A stretch of 64,000 nt of DNA from Parietichytrium sp. I65-24A (lineage: Eukaryota; Sar; Bigyra; Thraustochytrida; Thraustochytriidae), in contig BLSF01000032.1 in NCBI GenBank assembly GCA_012862575.1, forward strand, positions 62,001-126,000. The letters run 5' to 3'. The position numbers and the translations under genes are program-made. Below, in pieces: positions 51,705 through 61,340 of the stretch. Each line of letters opens with the position of its first letter. Position 1 is the first letter of the stretch. The notes beneath the pieces are model-generated. The model was not told the origin of the DNA, did no database searches, and saw nothing but the letters and a program-made list of their open reading frames with translations.

Positions 51705-54065
51705 CTAAGTTTTTTGCATGTACTTGGTCGCTTGTTCGAGATGCATGAGCACGTCGTGCAATGCGAGACGAGCAGGATTTGGCTTTTGCTGCTCCAAAAA
51801 GGCAGAGTGCAGCTTGTCGTCCTTGATGTTTGGATAAACTTTTTTCCAGCCGCCGCGATGTTTGCGCTCCTTCATGTAGGAGATGATGTACTCCCAATCC
51901 TGGGTCGTCAAAGTCTGAAGGACGTTTGAATCAAGCTCCTGCAGCGAAAGGAGCATTTCGTTAGCCACCGAGTCTTCGTTGAAGAGCATATGCACCATGT
52001 CCTCCATCATAGATTGCTTCGTGATGGAATAGTGGTCGTGCTTGTCTTTGGACTGCTTCATGTTTGGCTGGCCGTTCACTTCGATGACGCGCGGGTTCAT
52101 TTGACTGTCCACAATCAAGTCGACACCCATGATCTGGAAACAGACATGGCACGACTCTCCACGACTGTTGTAGTACCTACGCCACTCTTGCTCGGCACTC
52201 AAGAACACGATGGAAATTGCACTCTGCAATCGACGAAAGAGCTGATCATACGTCCCTGGCGCCTGGTGTTCGAGTTCACTCTTAAGGTCTGCAAATGCCC
52301 ACGTGATATCCGTAACATTCTGTTTCGCAAACTTTTTGTTGACTGAAGTGTTTGTCAAGAATTGCGAGCGCTTTCCGCCGTGGCGAGCATTCGGGTCGTA
52401 CTCGCTCGATGCAAAGCGGATCAATCCACGGTAATAAACGTACGCGCGCATAGGGACCGTGTTGGTAACCAGTACGTACGAGCGGATATCCCACTTGTGG
52501 TTATTGATGAGGTGGGGGTTGTACAAGTAGTTTTGCACGAGCTGCGTCTTGAATCGAATGGCTTTGAGACCCTTCTCCCCGTCCACGACAGAAATTCCTT
52601 TCCCACCGCCCATGGTCAAAGGCTTTACGATGAAGGAGTCATCTGGGTGGTTTTGCGCGTACTCGCGAGCGGAAGTCCACTCATTCGGGAAAATCCAGCA
52701 GTGGAACGTGTAGTCGGAGAACATTGCCTCGCCTTTGGTGCCAGAAGAGATTGTCTTACAGAAGCTATCCTTGCTCCAGAGTACTGCGCGCAATCCAGTA
52801 ATACGATTCACACGCTGGTATCGCTTGAGTTTCGTCACACCTGCAGAAGAAAAGCAGTCGTCGTTCTTGAGCGCGAGGCAGATGAGCACAGGATGCTCGT
52901 TCGTCGTGATAGCTTTGCTGGTAAGCGGGCCCTCCTTCTTACGCTTCTCCACAGAAAAACCTGCCTTCTGAAAGGCACGCTGATAAGTATCGATGTCACG
53001 GTGCACGTATGCGGCACTTCCAAACACGAGGATCGATTTCTCCGTTGTGTGAGCCCAGAAGGAAATTTCTTTTTCTAGGCCACGCACCATCTCCTGAAAC
53101 TCTGCGATCGCTCCGTCGAGTTTAACCGGCGCTCCTTGGCCACTTTGTCGCGCGCTCGAGACCACGCCTCCTTCGCTGTGTCCAGAGTTTGATGAAGAAG
53201 CACCTTGGTGAGAGGCAGCCTGGCCACTGCTACGCGAGCTGTCAGAGTGGTGCGCATTGTACTCGTCATAATCACTCAAGGAGGCCTCAGGACCTTGTTC
53301 ATACTCGTCTGCAGGCTTCACTTGGCGACCACTCAAAGTCGAGAAGTCTTCCTCGCGAATGACGTCTCGGAGCCTGGTGAGCTCTGTTTCTTCCCACTGT
53401 TTCTGGTCCTCGACGCTAGTTTCCCAGCCTGCCTCCCCGCCTTCCTCACCCTTGCCACTCGCGGCACGGTCGACGTCATCAATTATAGATATCCACTGCT
53501 CAATCTGTGCCTGGAGCTTTTCAGCAAAGTCGCGCTCTTCATCGTCCATGTCGTCTTGGGATAAAAGCTCGCTTGGCTCCATCTTTACGTTGAAAGATAG
53601 TTTGGTCTCTGCGGCGAGCTGTCCTTTGGACATCGACTTGCGCATCTCTTCTAGCTTGATCGACAAAACAGAATCCTCCAGAAGCATTTTACGAGCTTCC
53701 TCTTGCGCCTTGCGTTTGTCGTCATCGAACGCCTCTGAATTCTCGCCTTCGTCGCCGAACCTTGATCCGCCATCGTCGCCATCTTCAGGCGACTCCTCCT
53801 CGGCATCTTCCGGCTCAGGCTCGGACGGATCTTCGTCGTCCAAGTCTCCTGAACTCTCATCATCCTGCCTCTGCGTCGTCTCCACAGTGTCGATTCTCGA
53901 AAACGCCGCGAGCGGGTTCAGCACCGCCGCCGGTATTATCTCCTGCTGGCTCCTCAGCTTGCCCTGCAGCTTGTGGTATATCTGAACATTCGACCCAAAG
54001 TTCCACGTGAACGCCACCAGCACCAGCGCCAGAATATACAGCACGTCCAGCTTGCCCAACTTCAT
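51705..54065 (-). CDS. Membrane-anchored tubulin-tyrosine-ligase-like protein
   Basis: 786 residues from the ATG at 54065, one exon. Residues 8-21 are a hydrophobic helix (VLYILALVLVAFTW), a signal anchor. Residues 60-330 are acidic and Ser-rich. The TTL domain covers about 330-700: WIFPNEW, the ATP-grasp Lys and glycines in FIVKPLTMGGGKGISVV, the conserved Asp-Ile-Arg in KWDIRSYVLVTN, and RVIEVNGQPNM with the metal-binding Glu and Asn. TTL-like enzymes ligate amino acids to tubulin or other proteins. The catalytic residues look intact, but an N-terminal membrane anchor is unusual and, if the protein is type II, would put the enzyme in the secretory lumen, away from tubulin. The substrate is unknown. 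Confidence 0.85.
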   Translation of the reverse strand: MKLGKLDVLYILALVLVAFTWNFGSNVQIYHKLQGKLRSQQEIIPAAVLNPLAAFSRIDTVETTQRQDDESSGDLDDEDPSEPEPEDAEEESPEDGDDGGSRFGDEGENSEAFDDDKRKAQEEARKMLLEDSVLSIKLEEMRKSMSKGQLAAETKLSFNVKMEPSELLSQDDMDDEERDFAEKLQAQIEQWISIIDDVDRAASGKGEEGGEAGWETSVEDQKQWEETELTRLRDVIREEDFSTLSGRQVKPADEYEQGPEASLSDYDEYNAHHSDSSRSSGQAASHQGASSSNSGHSEGGVVSSARQSGQGAPVKLDGAIAEFQEMVRGLEKEISFWAHTTEKSILVFGSAAYVHRDIDTYQRAFQKAGFSVEKRKKEGPLTSKAITTNEHPVLICLALKNDDCFSSAGVTKLKRYQRVNRITGLRAVLWSKDSFCKTISSGTKGEAMFSDYTFHCWIFPNEWTSAREYAQNHPDDSFIVKPLTMGGGKGISVVDGEKGLKAIRFKTQLVQNYLYNPHLINNHKWDIRSYVLVTNTVPMRAYVYYRGLIRFASSEYDPNARHGGKRSQFLTNTSVNKKFAKQNVTDITWAFADLKSELEHQAPGTYDQLFRRLQSAISIVFLSAEQEWRRYYNSRGESCHVCFQIMGVDLIVDSQMNPRVIEVNGQPNMKQSKDKHDHYSITKQSMMEDMVHMLFNEDSVANEMLLSLQELDSNVLQTLTTQDWEYIISYMKERKHRGGWKKVYPNIKDDKLHSAFLEQQKPNPARLALHDVLMHLEQATKYMQKT

Positions 54066-55167
54066 TTTACCCAACAAACTGAGCTCACTCCGGACAAGGA
54101 CTCCGCGACTCTCTTTCCAAACAGCAGCACTCAGCACTCAGCACTCAGCACTCGGCACCCGGCACCCGGCACCCAGCACCAGCGATGTCCCACACAGCTT
54201 ACGGTCGTCTCTCAATTATAGGTTTCGTTCCCCAAAGCCGCAAGTGTCCGCGGCGCGGATCGTCTAGGCGTTTATTAATAAACTAACTAACTCTCTCTCT
54301 CTCTCTTGGTTGTCTTGGTTGTTCACAACTCAGTGGACCAGTCGCTACTGTACGTATAGCATAAACGGTAGCTCCGAGGAGGATGGAATTCGACCCCTGA
54401 AAATGCGTTCCGCAATAGGGACGGGTAGCAGAGGGAGTAGGCCCGGCTCGGTTCTCGCGCACTGTCTCCATAGTGGAGTCGCAGAGCGGAGTACATCGCA
54501 AAGCAGGCGAGCTCTTGTCGGTCGGCTTCAGGGCGAACAAGGAGTTGCTCTCTGGGATGCTTGTGTTGCGGAACTCTTTGACGATGCCGGCCGTTGGAAC
54601 TGAGTTTTTGGATGTCTTGGAATGTCTTGGATTGTCTTGGAAATGTTAGATTTTGTTGGATGGTTGTTGGATTTGCTGGATGCCAATATGCTGCGGAGTT
54701 TATCAACCGCGCAACAATGGTGAGGGCTTGCGTGCTCCATGAATCAAGTTTTGTAGTTACAGAAATAATACTCAGAGCTTTGAGCCTCGACTTGAGTATG
54801 AGCTGCGAGCTTGAAGGCTTTACGAAAATCCGCCACGGCTCAGAGTAGAGTGGGAACCCGCGCTCCAATTCACGACGCTGTCTCGCGCTCACTGGTAGTC
54901 CGCCTACAACCTGGGCACTCGGATACATACGCGCTGGGTCCATGAAGACAGCTCAGCTGTGGAAATGTCTTTGCCTTTGCACCGGTGAGAAGCTCGCCTC
55001 GGCCCTCGAACCTTTCGAGCGAATCTTTGTAAATCGCCGACTGCAACGGGCTGGAAGATTCAACCACAAGGCGAAGCGAAATATCACGGATTCGGCGATG
55101 ACTACTATAAACGGTCTCCGCACGCAGCGCGATGACAAGTGGTCGACCTTCCCAACTCTCAACTCTC
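54066..55167. other. Intergenic, doubtful ORFs only
   Basis: Minus-strand open frames at 54323-54943 and 54870-55169 have non-repetitive composition but no recognisable domain or clean splice signals linking them. They might be exons of an unrecognised gene or noise. A CT run lies at about 54292-54306. Confidence 0.4.
54125..54180. repeat. Heptamer minisatellite upstream of the TTL-like gene
   Basis: Eight 7-bp units: four AGCACTC-type followed by three GGCACCC-type and a closing AGCACC, 60-115 bp upstream of the TTL-like ATG. The shift from one unit to a derived one suggests stepwise expansion. Confidence 0.92.
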
Positions 55168-55917
55168 AACTATCTATCTCTCCGACTTGAGAATTTGCGG
55201 TCAGGGTTATGTATCTGTTCTTGTTCAAGACAATCATTGCAGAGCGAAAGCCTTTCCTCTTCTTGTCCTCCAAATTCCAATTTAATTTATTTATTCATTT
55301 GAACAAAAATGGATACGAAAATGTTTTCAAATTTACATTCACTTGGTTGGTGTAAAAACAGTAACGTACTACCATTCGTCAGTAAATGAGTTAGGAAGCC
55401 GCTAACATCTACCACACCTAGTGAAGTAGTGCCAAAATGAAATAATTTAATCTAGGAGCGAGTGTGTAAGTATCCCTACCACCTTTAGCAGAATATACTA
55501 GACTGCCATTGTAAACCCTTCCCGAAACTTACAGTGGCCTCTCGTAGAGCAGTCTTAATCGAGCGCCTATCTACGGGAAGGGTGAGAACAAGATGGTGCT
55601 ACGATGGACGCGTGGTGTAGGACTTACTGAGTACGAATGTTGAAACCTCGTTGGTTCATTACCCCATAACATCACTTACCACCTACGGTAACAATGCCTG
55701 ACTCGCAATGTCAGGATGAGAGTCAACTCATTTTCGTATGGCGTATAAAAAACTACTGTACGGGTACAGGAAAGGAGTTGAACTTGAAGAGGCCAATTCT
55801 GCATGAAAAGTTCTCTTTCTTGAAATCAAGATTGAAATCAAGTTGAAATAAAAATCAATCAATCAATCACAATCAATCAATCTTGGAACCTATCAAATAC
55901 TAGTTTTCAAAAACGTG
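55168..55917. repeat. Duplicate block 1, copy a
   Basis: About 750 bp that recurs almost unchanged at 55919-56671, the two separated by a single N at 55918. It is AT-rich without ORFs and contains inverted repeats: CCCTTCCCG (55516) with CGGGAAGGG (55574), and CCTGAC (55697) with GTCAGG (55710). Best read as overlapping contig ends. Confidence 0.85.
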
Positions 55918-55918
55918 N
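55918..55918. other. Single N, contig join
   Basis: One ambiguous base exactly between two near-identical blocks; it looks like a scaffold join. Confidence 0.85.
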
Positions 55919-56671
55919 AACTATCTCTCTCTCCGACTTGAGAATTTGCGGTCAGGGTTATGTATCTGTTCTTGTTCAAGACAATCATTGCAGAGCGAAA
56001 GCCTTTCCTCTTCTTGTCCTCCAATTTTAATTTATTTATTCATTTGAGAGAACAAAAATGGATACGAAAATGTTTTCAAATTTACATTCACTTGGCTGGC
56101 CCGGTGTAAAAACAGTAACGTACTACCATTCGTCAGTAAATGAGTTAGTAAGCCGCTAACATCTACCACACCTAGTGAAGTAGTGCCAAAATGAAATAAT
56201 TTAATCTAGGAGCGAGTGTGTAAGTATCCCTACCACCTTTAGCAGAATATACTAGACTGCCATTGTAAACCCTTCCCGAAACTTACAGTGGCCTTTCGTA
56301 GAACAGTCTTAATCGAGCGCCTATCTACGGGAAGGGTGAGAACAAGATGGTGCTACGATGGACGCGTGGTGTAGGACTTACTGAGTACGAATGTTGAAAC
56401 CTCGTTGGTTCATTACCCCATAACATCACTTACCACCTACGGTAACAATGCCTGACTCGCAATGTCAGGATGAGAGTCAACTCATTTTCGTATGGCGTAT
56501 AAAAAACTACTGTACGGGTACAGGAAAGGAGTTGAACTTGAAGAGGCCAATTCTGCATGAAAAGTTCTCTTTCTTGAAATCAAGATTGAAATCAAGTTGA
56601 AATAAAAATCAATCAATCAATCACAATCAATCAATCTTGGAACCTATCAAATACTAGTTTTCAAAAACGTG
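55919..56671. repeat. Duplicate block 1, copy b
   Basis: Second copy of the block, with a few substitutions and small indels relative to copy a (for example an added GGCCC near 56099 and an added GAGA near 56047). The differences are at the level expected between haplotypes. Confidence 0.85.
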
Positions 56672-57801
56672 CTTTTCTAAACTCTAGATCCAGAGGAAGT
56701 GAAGCACAACACACACCACTCTGCAGTGGTGGCTTCGAATCTCCCGGGAAAGGCTCTCAGCGCACTCTCAGCGCTGTGTACTGCATGTGGTTCGTTTCAT
56801 TTCCTGAGCGAAGGTGTGAGTGATTGATTGATGAGTGAGTGAGTGAGTGAGTGAAGTAATGAAAAGTCTTGCTCTCCCTCGCCTTGTCTAGTTTTCATAC
56901 ACTCCCTCACATGCCAGCTCACCAACTAACCCCCGCCCTCAAGACTTTCCTCTACATGGTGTCTTCACCCACTCACTCTCACTCTTATACTCTCTCTCTC
57001 TCTCTCTCTCAGCCGCTTACAGGATGTCACAGACCGGTACTCACCGTGAGAACTGGTAAGTGCCAAGTGAGAGTGTGAGTGCTGCTACTAATACTCACAC
57101 CTTGTGTACTGATTATTGGCGCCGGTAATCAGTACAGTACTCCGCCAAACTCGTCCAATGCAGCTCAGTTGGCTGATGTTGACTCTGAAAAAAGAAAAAA
57201 AAGAATAATGCGGTGAGTTCTGTACTAAATTTCTTACTTGTACGTGGAGAGATAGAGCGACAGAGGATGACAGAGGACAGAGATAGAGAGGGAGAGAGAT
57301 GGGTGAGAGAGGGGGAGAAGAGGAGGAGAGGGGGACTGTAACTTACCGTTTGCTGCCGTTTAAGCCTTTTGATACTATATATAGCCTTGACCCTGGCTTA
57401 TGTCCTGAGCATTGAGCATTGAGCATTGAGCATGCATGTGTGACAAAGCTAGGACGGTTCATAGACGAGGTGCAGTTTCCTCCTTTTGTTTCCGTCCTAT
57501 TCCACACCTATTCCTCATCAAGTTATTCCTCTCTTCCGCTTCCCCTCTGATCCCCTCTGTCATGATATAACTCAAGCTTAGTCATGTCATCAGCACTGCG
57601 CCCACTGCGCCTACTCCTAAGAAGGGCAAGGTGTGAGTTTGTTGTTTGTTGTTTTAGCTGTTTTGTTTGTTTCATCTTGCTGTGGTCGTCCGTGCTCTTT
57701 GATGCTGTTCGTGCGCGACGCTTTGACGCTTTGACGCTTTCTCTGCACCGCTCAAGGCAGACACGACGTTAGAACGCAGAGCGCAGGGACAGGGCGCAGC
57801 A
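56657..57801. repeat. Duplicate block 2, copy a
   Basis: About 1.15 kb that recurs at 57803-58985 after a single N at 57802. It contains CT microsatellites, a GAGCATT heptamer array (57407-57433), and a 32-bp palindrome at 57105-57136. Splice-like signals are present (GCTTACAG before an ATG near 57024, and GGGCAAG before GTGTGAG near 57630), so it may hold small exons, but the two copies change the reading frame between these, so no gene is called. Confidence 0.8.
57105..57136. other. 32-bp palindrome with GTAC ends and a GGCGCC core
   Basis: TGTACTGATTA and TAATCAGTACA are perfect inverted arms around a 10-bp core containing GGCGCC. The same element is at 58266-58297 in the second copy of the block. 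It could be a dimeric protein-binding site or a hairpin. Confidence 0.75.
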
Positions 57802-57802
57802 N
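57802..57802. other. Single N, contig join
   Basis: One ambiguous base at the boundary of the two copies of block 2. Confidence 0.85.
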
Positions 57803-58985
57803 TTGTTTTCAAAAACGTGATTTCTAAACTCTAGATCCAGAGGAAGTGAAGGACAACACACACCACTCTGCAGTGGTGGCTTCGAATCTCCCGGGAAAGG
57901 CTCTCAGCGCTGTGTACTGCGGTTCGTTTCATTTCCTGAGCGAAGGTGTGAGTAGTGTGTGAGTGATTGATTGATTGATGAGTGAGTGAGTGAGTGAAGT
58001 GAATAAAAAGTCTTGCTCTCCCTCGCCTTGTCGAGTTTCATACACTCCCTCACATGCCAGCTCACCAACTAACCCCCGCCCTCAAGACTTTCCTCTACAT
58101 GGTGTCTTCACCCACTCACTCTCACTCTTATACTCTCTCTCTCTCTCTCTCTCTCAGCCGCTTACAGGATGTCACAGACCGGTACTCACAGTGAGAACAA
58201 CCAGTAAGCTTTGCGGGTAAGTGCCAAGTGAGAGTGTGAGTGCTGCTACTAATACTCACACCTTGTGTACTGATTATTGGCGCCGGTAATCAGTACAGTA
58301 CGCCAAACTCGTCCAATGTTTTGCAGCTCAGTTGGCTGATGTTGACTCTGAAAAAAGAAAAAAAGAATAATGCGGTGAGTTCCACGAGTTCTGTACTAAA
58401 TTTCTTAATTGTACGTGGAGAGATAGAGCGACAGAGGATGACAGAGGACAGAGATAGAGAGGGAGAGAGATGGGTGAGAGAGGGGGAGAGGAGGAGGACT
58501 CGGAGAGGGGGACTGTAACTTACCGTTTGCTGCCGTTTAAGCCTTTTGATACTAAAGCCTTGACCCTGGCTTATGTCCCGAGCATTGAGCATTGAGCATT
58601 GAGCATGCATGTGTGACAAAGCTAGGACGGTTCATAGACGAGGTGCAGTTTCCTCCTTCTGTTTCCGTCCTATTCCACACCTATTCCTCATCAAGTTATT
58701 CCTCTCTTCCGCTTCCCCTCTGATCCCCTCTGTCGTGATATAACTCAAGCTTAGTCATGATCATCAGCACTGCGCCCACTGCGCCTACTCCTAAGAAGGG
58801 CAAGGTGTGAGTTTGTTGTTTGTTTGTTGTTTTAGCTGTTTTGTTTGCTTTCATCTTGCTGTGGTCGTCCGTGCTCTTTGATGCTGTTCGTGCGCGACGC
58901 TTTGACGCTTTGACGCTTTCTCTGCACCGCTCAAGGCAGACACGACGTTAGAACAGAGCGCGCAGAGCGCAGGGACAGGGCGGAG
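57803..58985. repeat. Duplicate block 2, copy b
   Basis: Second copy, with more indels than block 1 (for example an insertion of about 15 bp near 58199 and one more GTTT unit near 58820). Another single N follows at 58986, after which 58987-59010 repeats the last 24 bases of copy a. Confidence 0.8.
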
Positions 58986-58986
58986 N
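58986..58986. other. Single N, contig join
   Basis: One ambiguous base; the sequence after it overlaps the end of block 2 by about 24 bases. Confidence 0.8.
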
Positions 58987-59180
58987 CAGAGCGCAGGGAC
59001 AGGGCGCAGCAGTATTGCTGGCGTGGTGGGGAATTCCTGCGCTGTGGGAGAGCAGCTGGACCGCTCGGCCACGCGAACCGAGGAGAGGCGAGGCGCGAGC
59101 TCCGACAGGCGTGTCCGGCACGCAGCGGTTGGACGGAGAGAGGCCGCAGAGCGAGCGGGTCTGTGTTAGTGTAGCGGCAA

Positions 59181-60091
59181 ATGTTGCCCGACATGAAGAT
59201 CAATCAAACTAACGTTACCATCAGCGTAGATGAGTTGCGCACGGCGGAAAGTAAGTCACTATGCTGCGGTTGGTGATCCTCTATGGAGGTGTTGCAAATG
59301 CAGCGCGATATTTGTACTGACAGGTTTGTGTTTTAGCAACAATCTGGGCGCTGTCCTTTATTCTCATTTCGTGTGTAGGCATTTTCGCGAGGTATCTCGA
59401 CGACATTGAGGAGCAACGATGCGGGCGTCTGAAACTGATGTTCTCTAACCTCTTTTGCGCCGCCTTCACATCCATAATGGCCATATTTTACTTCTCCGTT
59501 CTTATTATCCAGGCAGGCCAAAGCTCTGTCTCCGGCCTCAGGGACGTCCTTCTCGGCAAGTCGGCACTCAGCCCTTTGCAGGAGTTTCAGGCTTGCATTG
59601 TCCACGCTCTCATGCTAGGCTACATGTGCCAAGACCTCTTCGGTCGCTTCACGTGGGGAAATTACAGGTGGCCATACATCATCCACCACATTGCCTGTAT
59701 CGTGGGCCTTCTGCTCTGCTTAGGCTTTAACCAATCTGCAGTGTTCGGCGCAGCAGCAGGAATCAGCGAGTCGACTACCCCGCTCGTTGCAGTCATTGAG
59801 ATTGCTCGAGCCGATGGAATGAAAAAGACCCTCACCGGCTGCGGCCTGCTCCTCAATTTGGTGTTCCCTATTCGCGTCGCGCTCTTCACTTACATCACTT
59901 ACATTTTTGCGTTCCAACATGTGGACGCACCTTTTGGAACCGGCGCACATCTCCCATTAGAAGAATATAGCGCCAATGTAATTGGCGTGTTGACCATATC
60001 TGTTCTGGCCGGTCTCAACTGGATGTGGTGGAAAGAAATCTTGGCGGTGACGGTGAGCACACTCTTCAAACCAAAAGCAAAAGCTTCGTAA
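59181..60091 (+). CDS. TLC-domain multi-pass membrane protein
   Basis: Exons 59181-59250 and 59337-60091 with a GT-AG intron give 274 residues; an ATG four codons later (59193) is an alternative start. Six hydrophobic segments are visible, beginning with IWALSFILISCVGIF and LFCAAFTSIMAIFYFSVLII. The TLC signature is QDLFGRFTWGNYRWPYIIHHIACIVGLLLC, with the paired histidines; then GLLLNLVFPIRVALFTYITY and VIGVLTISVLAGLNWMWW. It is of the TLCD/TMEM56 kind rather than a ceramide synthase, since there is no Homeobox-like insert or full Lag1p motif. Members sense or remodel membrane lipids in the ER, Golgi or plasma membrane. The C-terminus is lysine-rich and cytosolic (FKPKAKAS). Confidence 0.85.
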
Positions 60092-60392
60092 CCTGCGCAC
60101 ACAATTTAACGGTACTTCACACAAATAAACGATGTCATCTCTTTTTTGCTTAGTTTTTGATCAACTCTTTTCTCGCCTAGCTCTGGCAGAAGATAGAACC
60201 AGAATAAATTTGGAATTTGGTTTCTTTAATGAACTAACTTGTTAATTATAAAGGAGTGTGAGATAATGATCAAGCACAAGAATCACTGACTCGCGCCATG
60301 AATCTTGCTCTTCTGAAGTATTCTGCAGAACAAGTATGCGAGTGAATCCCTTGCGCAGGGACAATGAAACAGAGAACGAAGGAGAGTACATA
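60092..60392. other. Convergent 3' region
   Basis: About 300 bp where the TLC gene and the mucin-like gene end. AT-rich, no further feature. Confidence 0.5.
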
Positions 60393-61340
60393 TCACCGCA
60401 GCCTGAGCGCAGATGCTGAACCTGAGGTTGTTGGCGATGCCGTCGCCGTCGCCGTTGGGGGTGTTGTCGGAGCAATCGTTTGGGTTGGAGCCGTCGTTGG
60501 CGCTTTGGTTGTTGCACCTGGAGTTGGGGCCAGCGAAGGAGCATTGGTTGGTGCATTTGATGGCGCCTTTGTGGTGGGTGCATTTGATGGTGCATTTGAT
60601 GGCGCCTTTGTGGTGGGTGCACTTGAGGGCGCCTTTGTGGTGGGTGCACTAGAGGGTGCTTTGGTTGGTGTACTTGAAGGTGCTTTGGTCGGGGCACCTG
60701 AAGGAGCATTTGTGGTTGGTGCACTTGAAGGCGCTTTCGTAGGGGCACTTGATGGCGCTTTCGTAGGGGCACTTGAAGGCGCTTTAGTTGGCCCACTCGA
60801 AGGTGCCTTAGAGGGCGGTGCGGTCGTGGGCTCACTGGTTGGAGCAGATGTCGGTACTGCACTGGGCTCTTTCGTAGTTGGTGCAAACGACGGACGAACA
60901 GAAGGGGTTGCCGTGGGCGACTTGGAAGATGGAGCTTTGGTTGTTGGCTTTGGAGTCGGAGACTCTGTTGTAGGTGACCTGGAAGGCGACCTTGTTGGCA
61001 CGCCTGTTGGGTCCAGTGCTGTCGGAGGTCTCATCGTTGGGGTTTTGGTTGGGGACGCCGTGGTCGGCGCAAGTGCCGAGGGAGAGAATGTTGGGCTCAG
61101 CGTTGGTGCGGTGCTGTTTGAAGCAATATCATTTTCAAGTGTAACAGAAACAACAGTTCCGGAGTTGCCGTTCGTTGCGGCGACTGCTATTCCCAGCGTT
61201 GCCATCGCAAGCACAAACGCGGTTACCAAGATGAGGACCGTCTTTCTCGCAGGTTTGTGTTCCTTCCACCAGTCCTTCATCTGCTGCTCACGGGACTTCT
61301 CGCTCCATCTATCCTCCAAGCTCACAACACGCATAGTCAT
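60393..61340 (-). CDS. Mucin-like type II membrane protein with Pro/Thr/Ser repeats
   Basis: 315 residues, one exon, first ATG. A basic cytosolic head (WSEKSREQQMKDWWKEHKPARK) is followed by a single transmembrane helix (TVLILVTAFVLAMATLGIAVA, about residues 34-55) and then 240 residues of PT/PS-rich sequence. The repeat unit is 8-12 residues, of the kind KAPSSAPT and TTKAPSNAP, with at least ten copies between residues 170 and 285. Positive charge before the helix predicts the repeats are outside or in the lumen, where Ser and Thr would be heavily O-glycosylated. Similar PTxxPSxxPT proteins are frequent in stramenopiles. It is probably a cell-surface or secreted-matrix protein. Repeat number may vary between strains. 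Confidence 0.8.
   Translation of the reverse strand: MTMRVVSLEDRWSEKSREQQMKDWWKEHKPARKTVLILVTAFVLAMATLGIAVAATNGNSGTVVSVTLENDIASNSTAPTLSPTFSPSALAPTTASPTKTPTMRPPTALDPTGVPTRSPSRSPTTESPTPKPTTKAPSSKSPTATPSVRPSFAPTTKEPSAVPTSAPTSEPTTAPPSKAPSSGPTKAPSSAPTKAPSSAPTKAPSSAPTTNAPSGAPTKAPSSTPTKAPSSAPTTKAPSSAPTTKAPSNAPSNAPTTKAPSNAPTNAPSLAPTPGATTKAPTTAPTQTIAPTTPPTATATASPTTSGSASALRLR

Noticed and set aside
54323-55169. Two overlapping minus-strand ORFs
   Set aside because: No domain, and no convincing splice sites to join them.
56720-56740. GGCTTCGAATCTCCCG looks like a tRNA B box
   Set aside because: No T-stem pairing, A box or cloverleaf around it.
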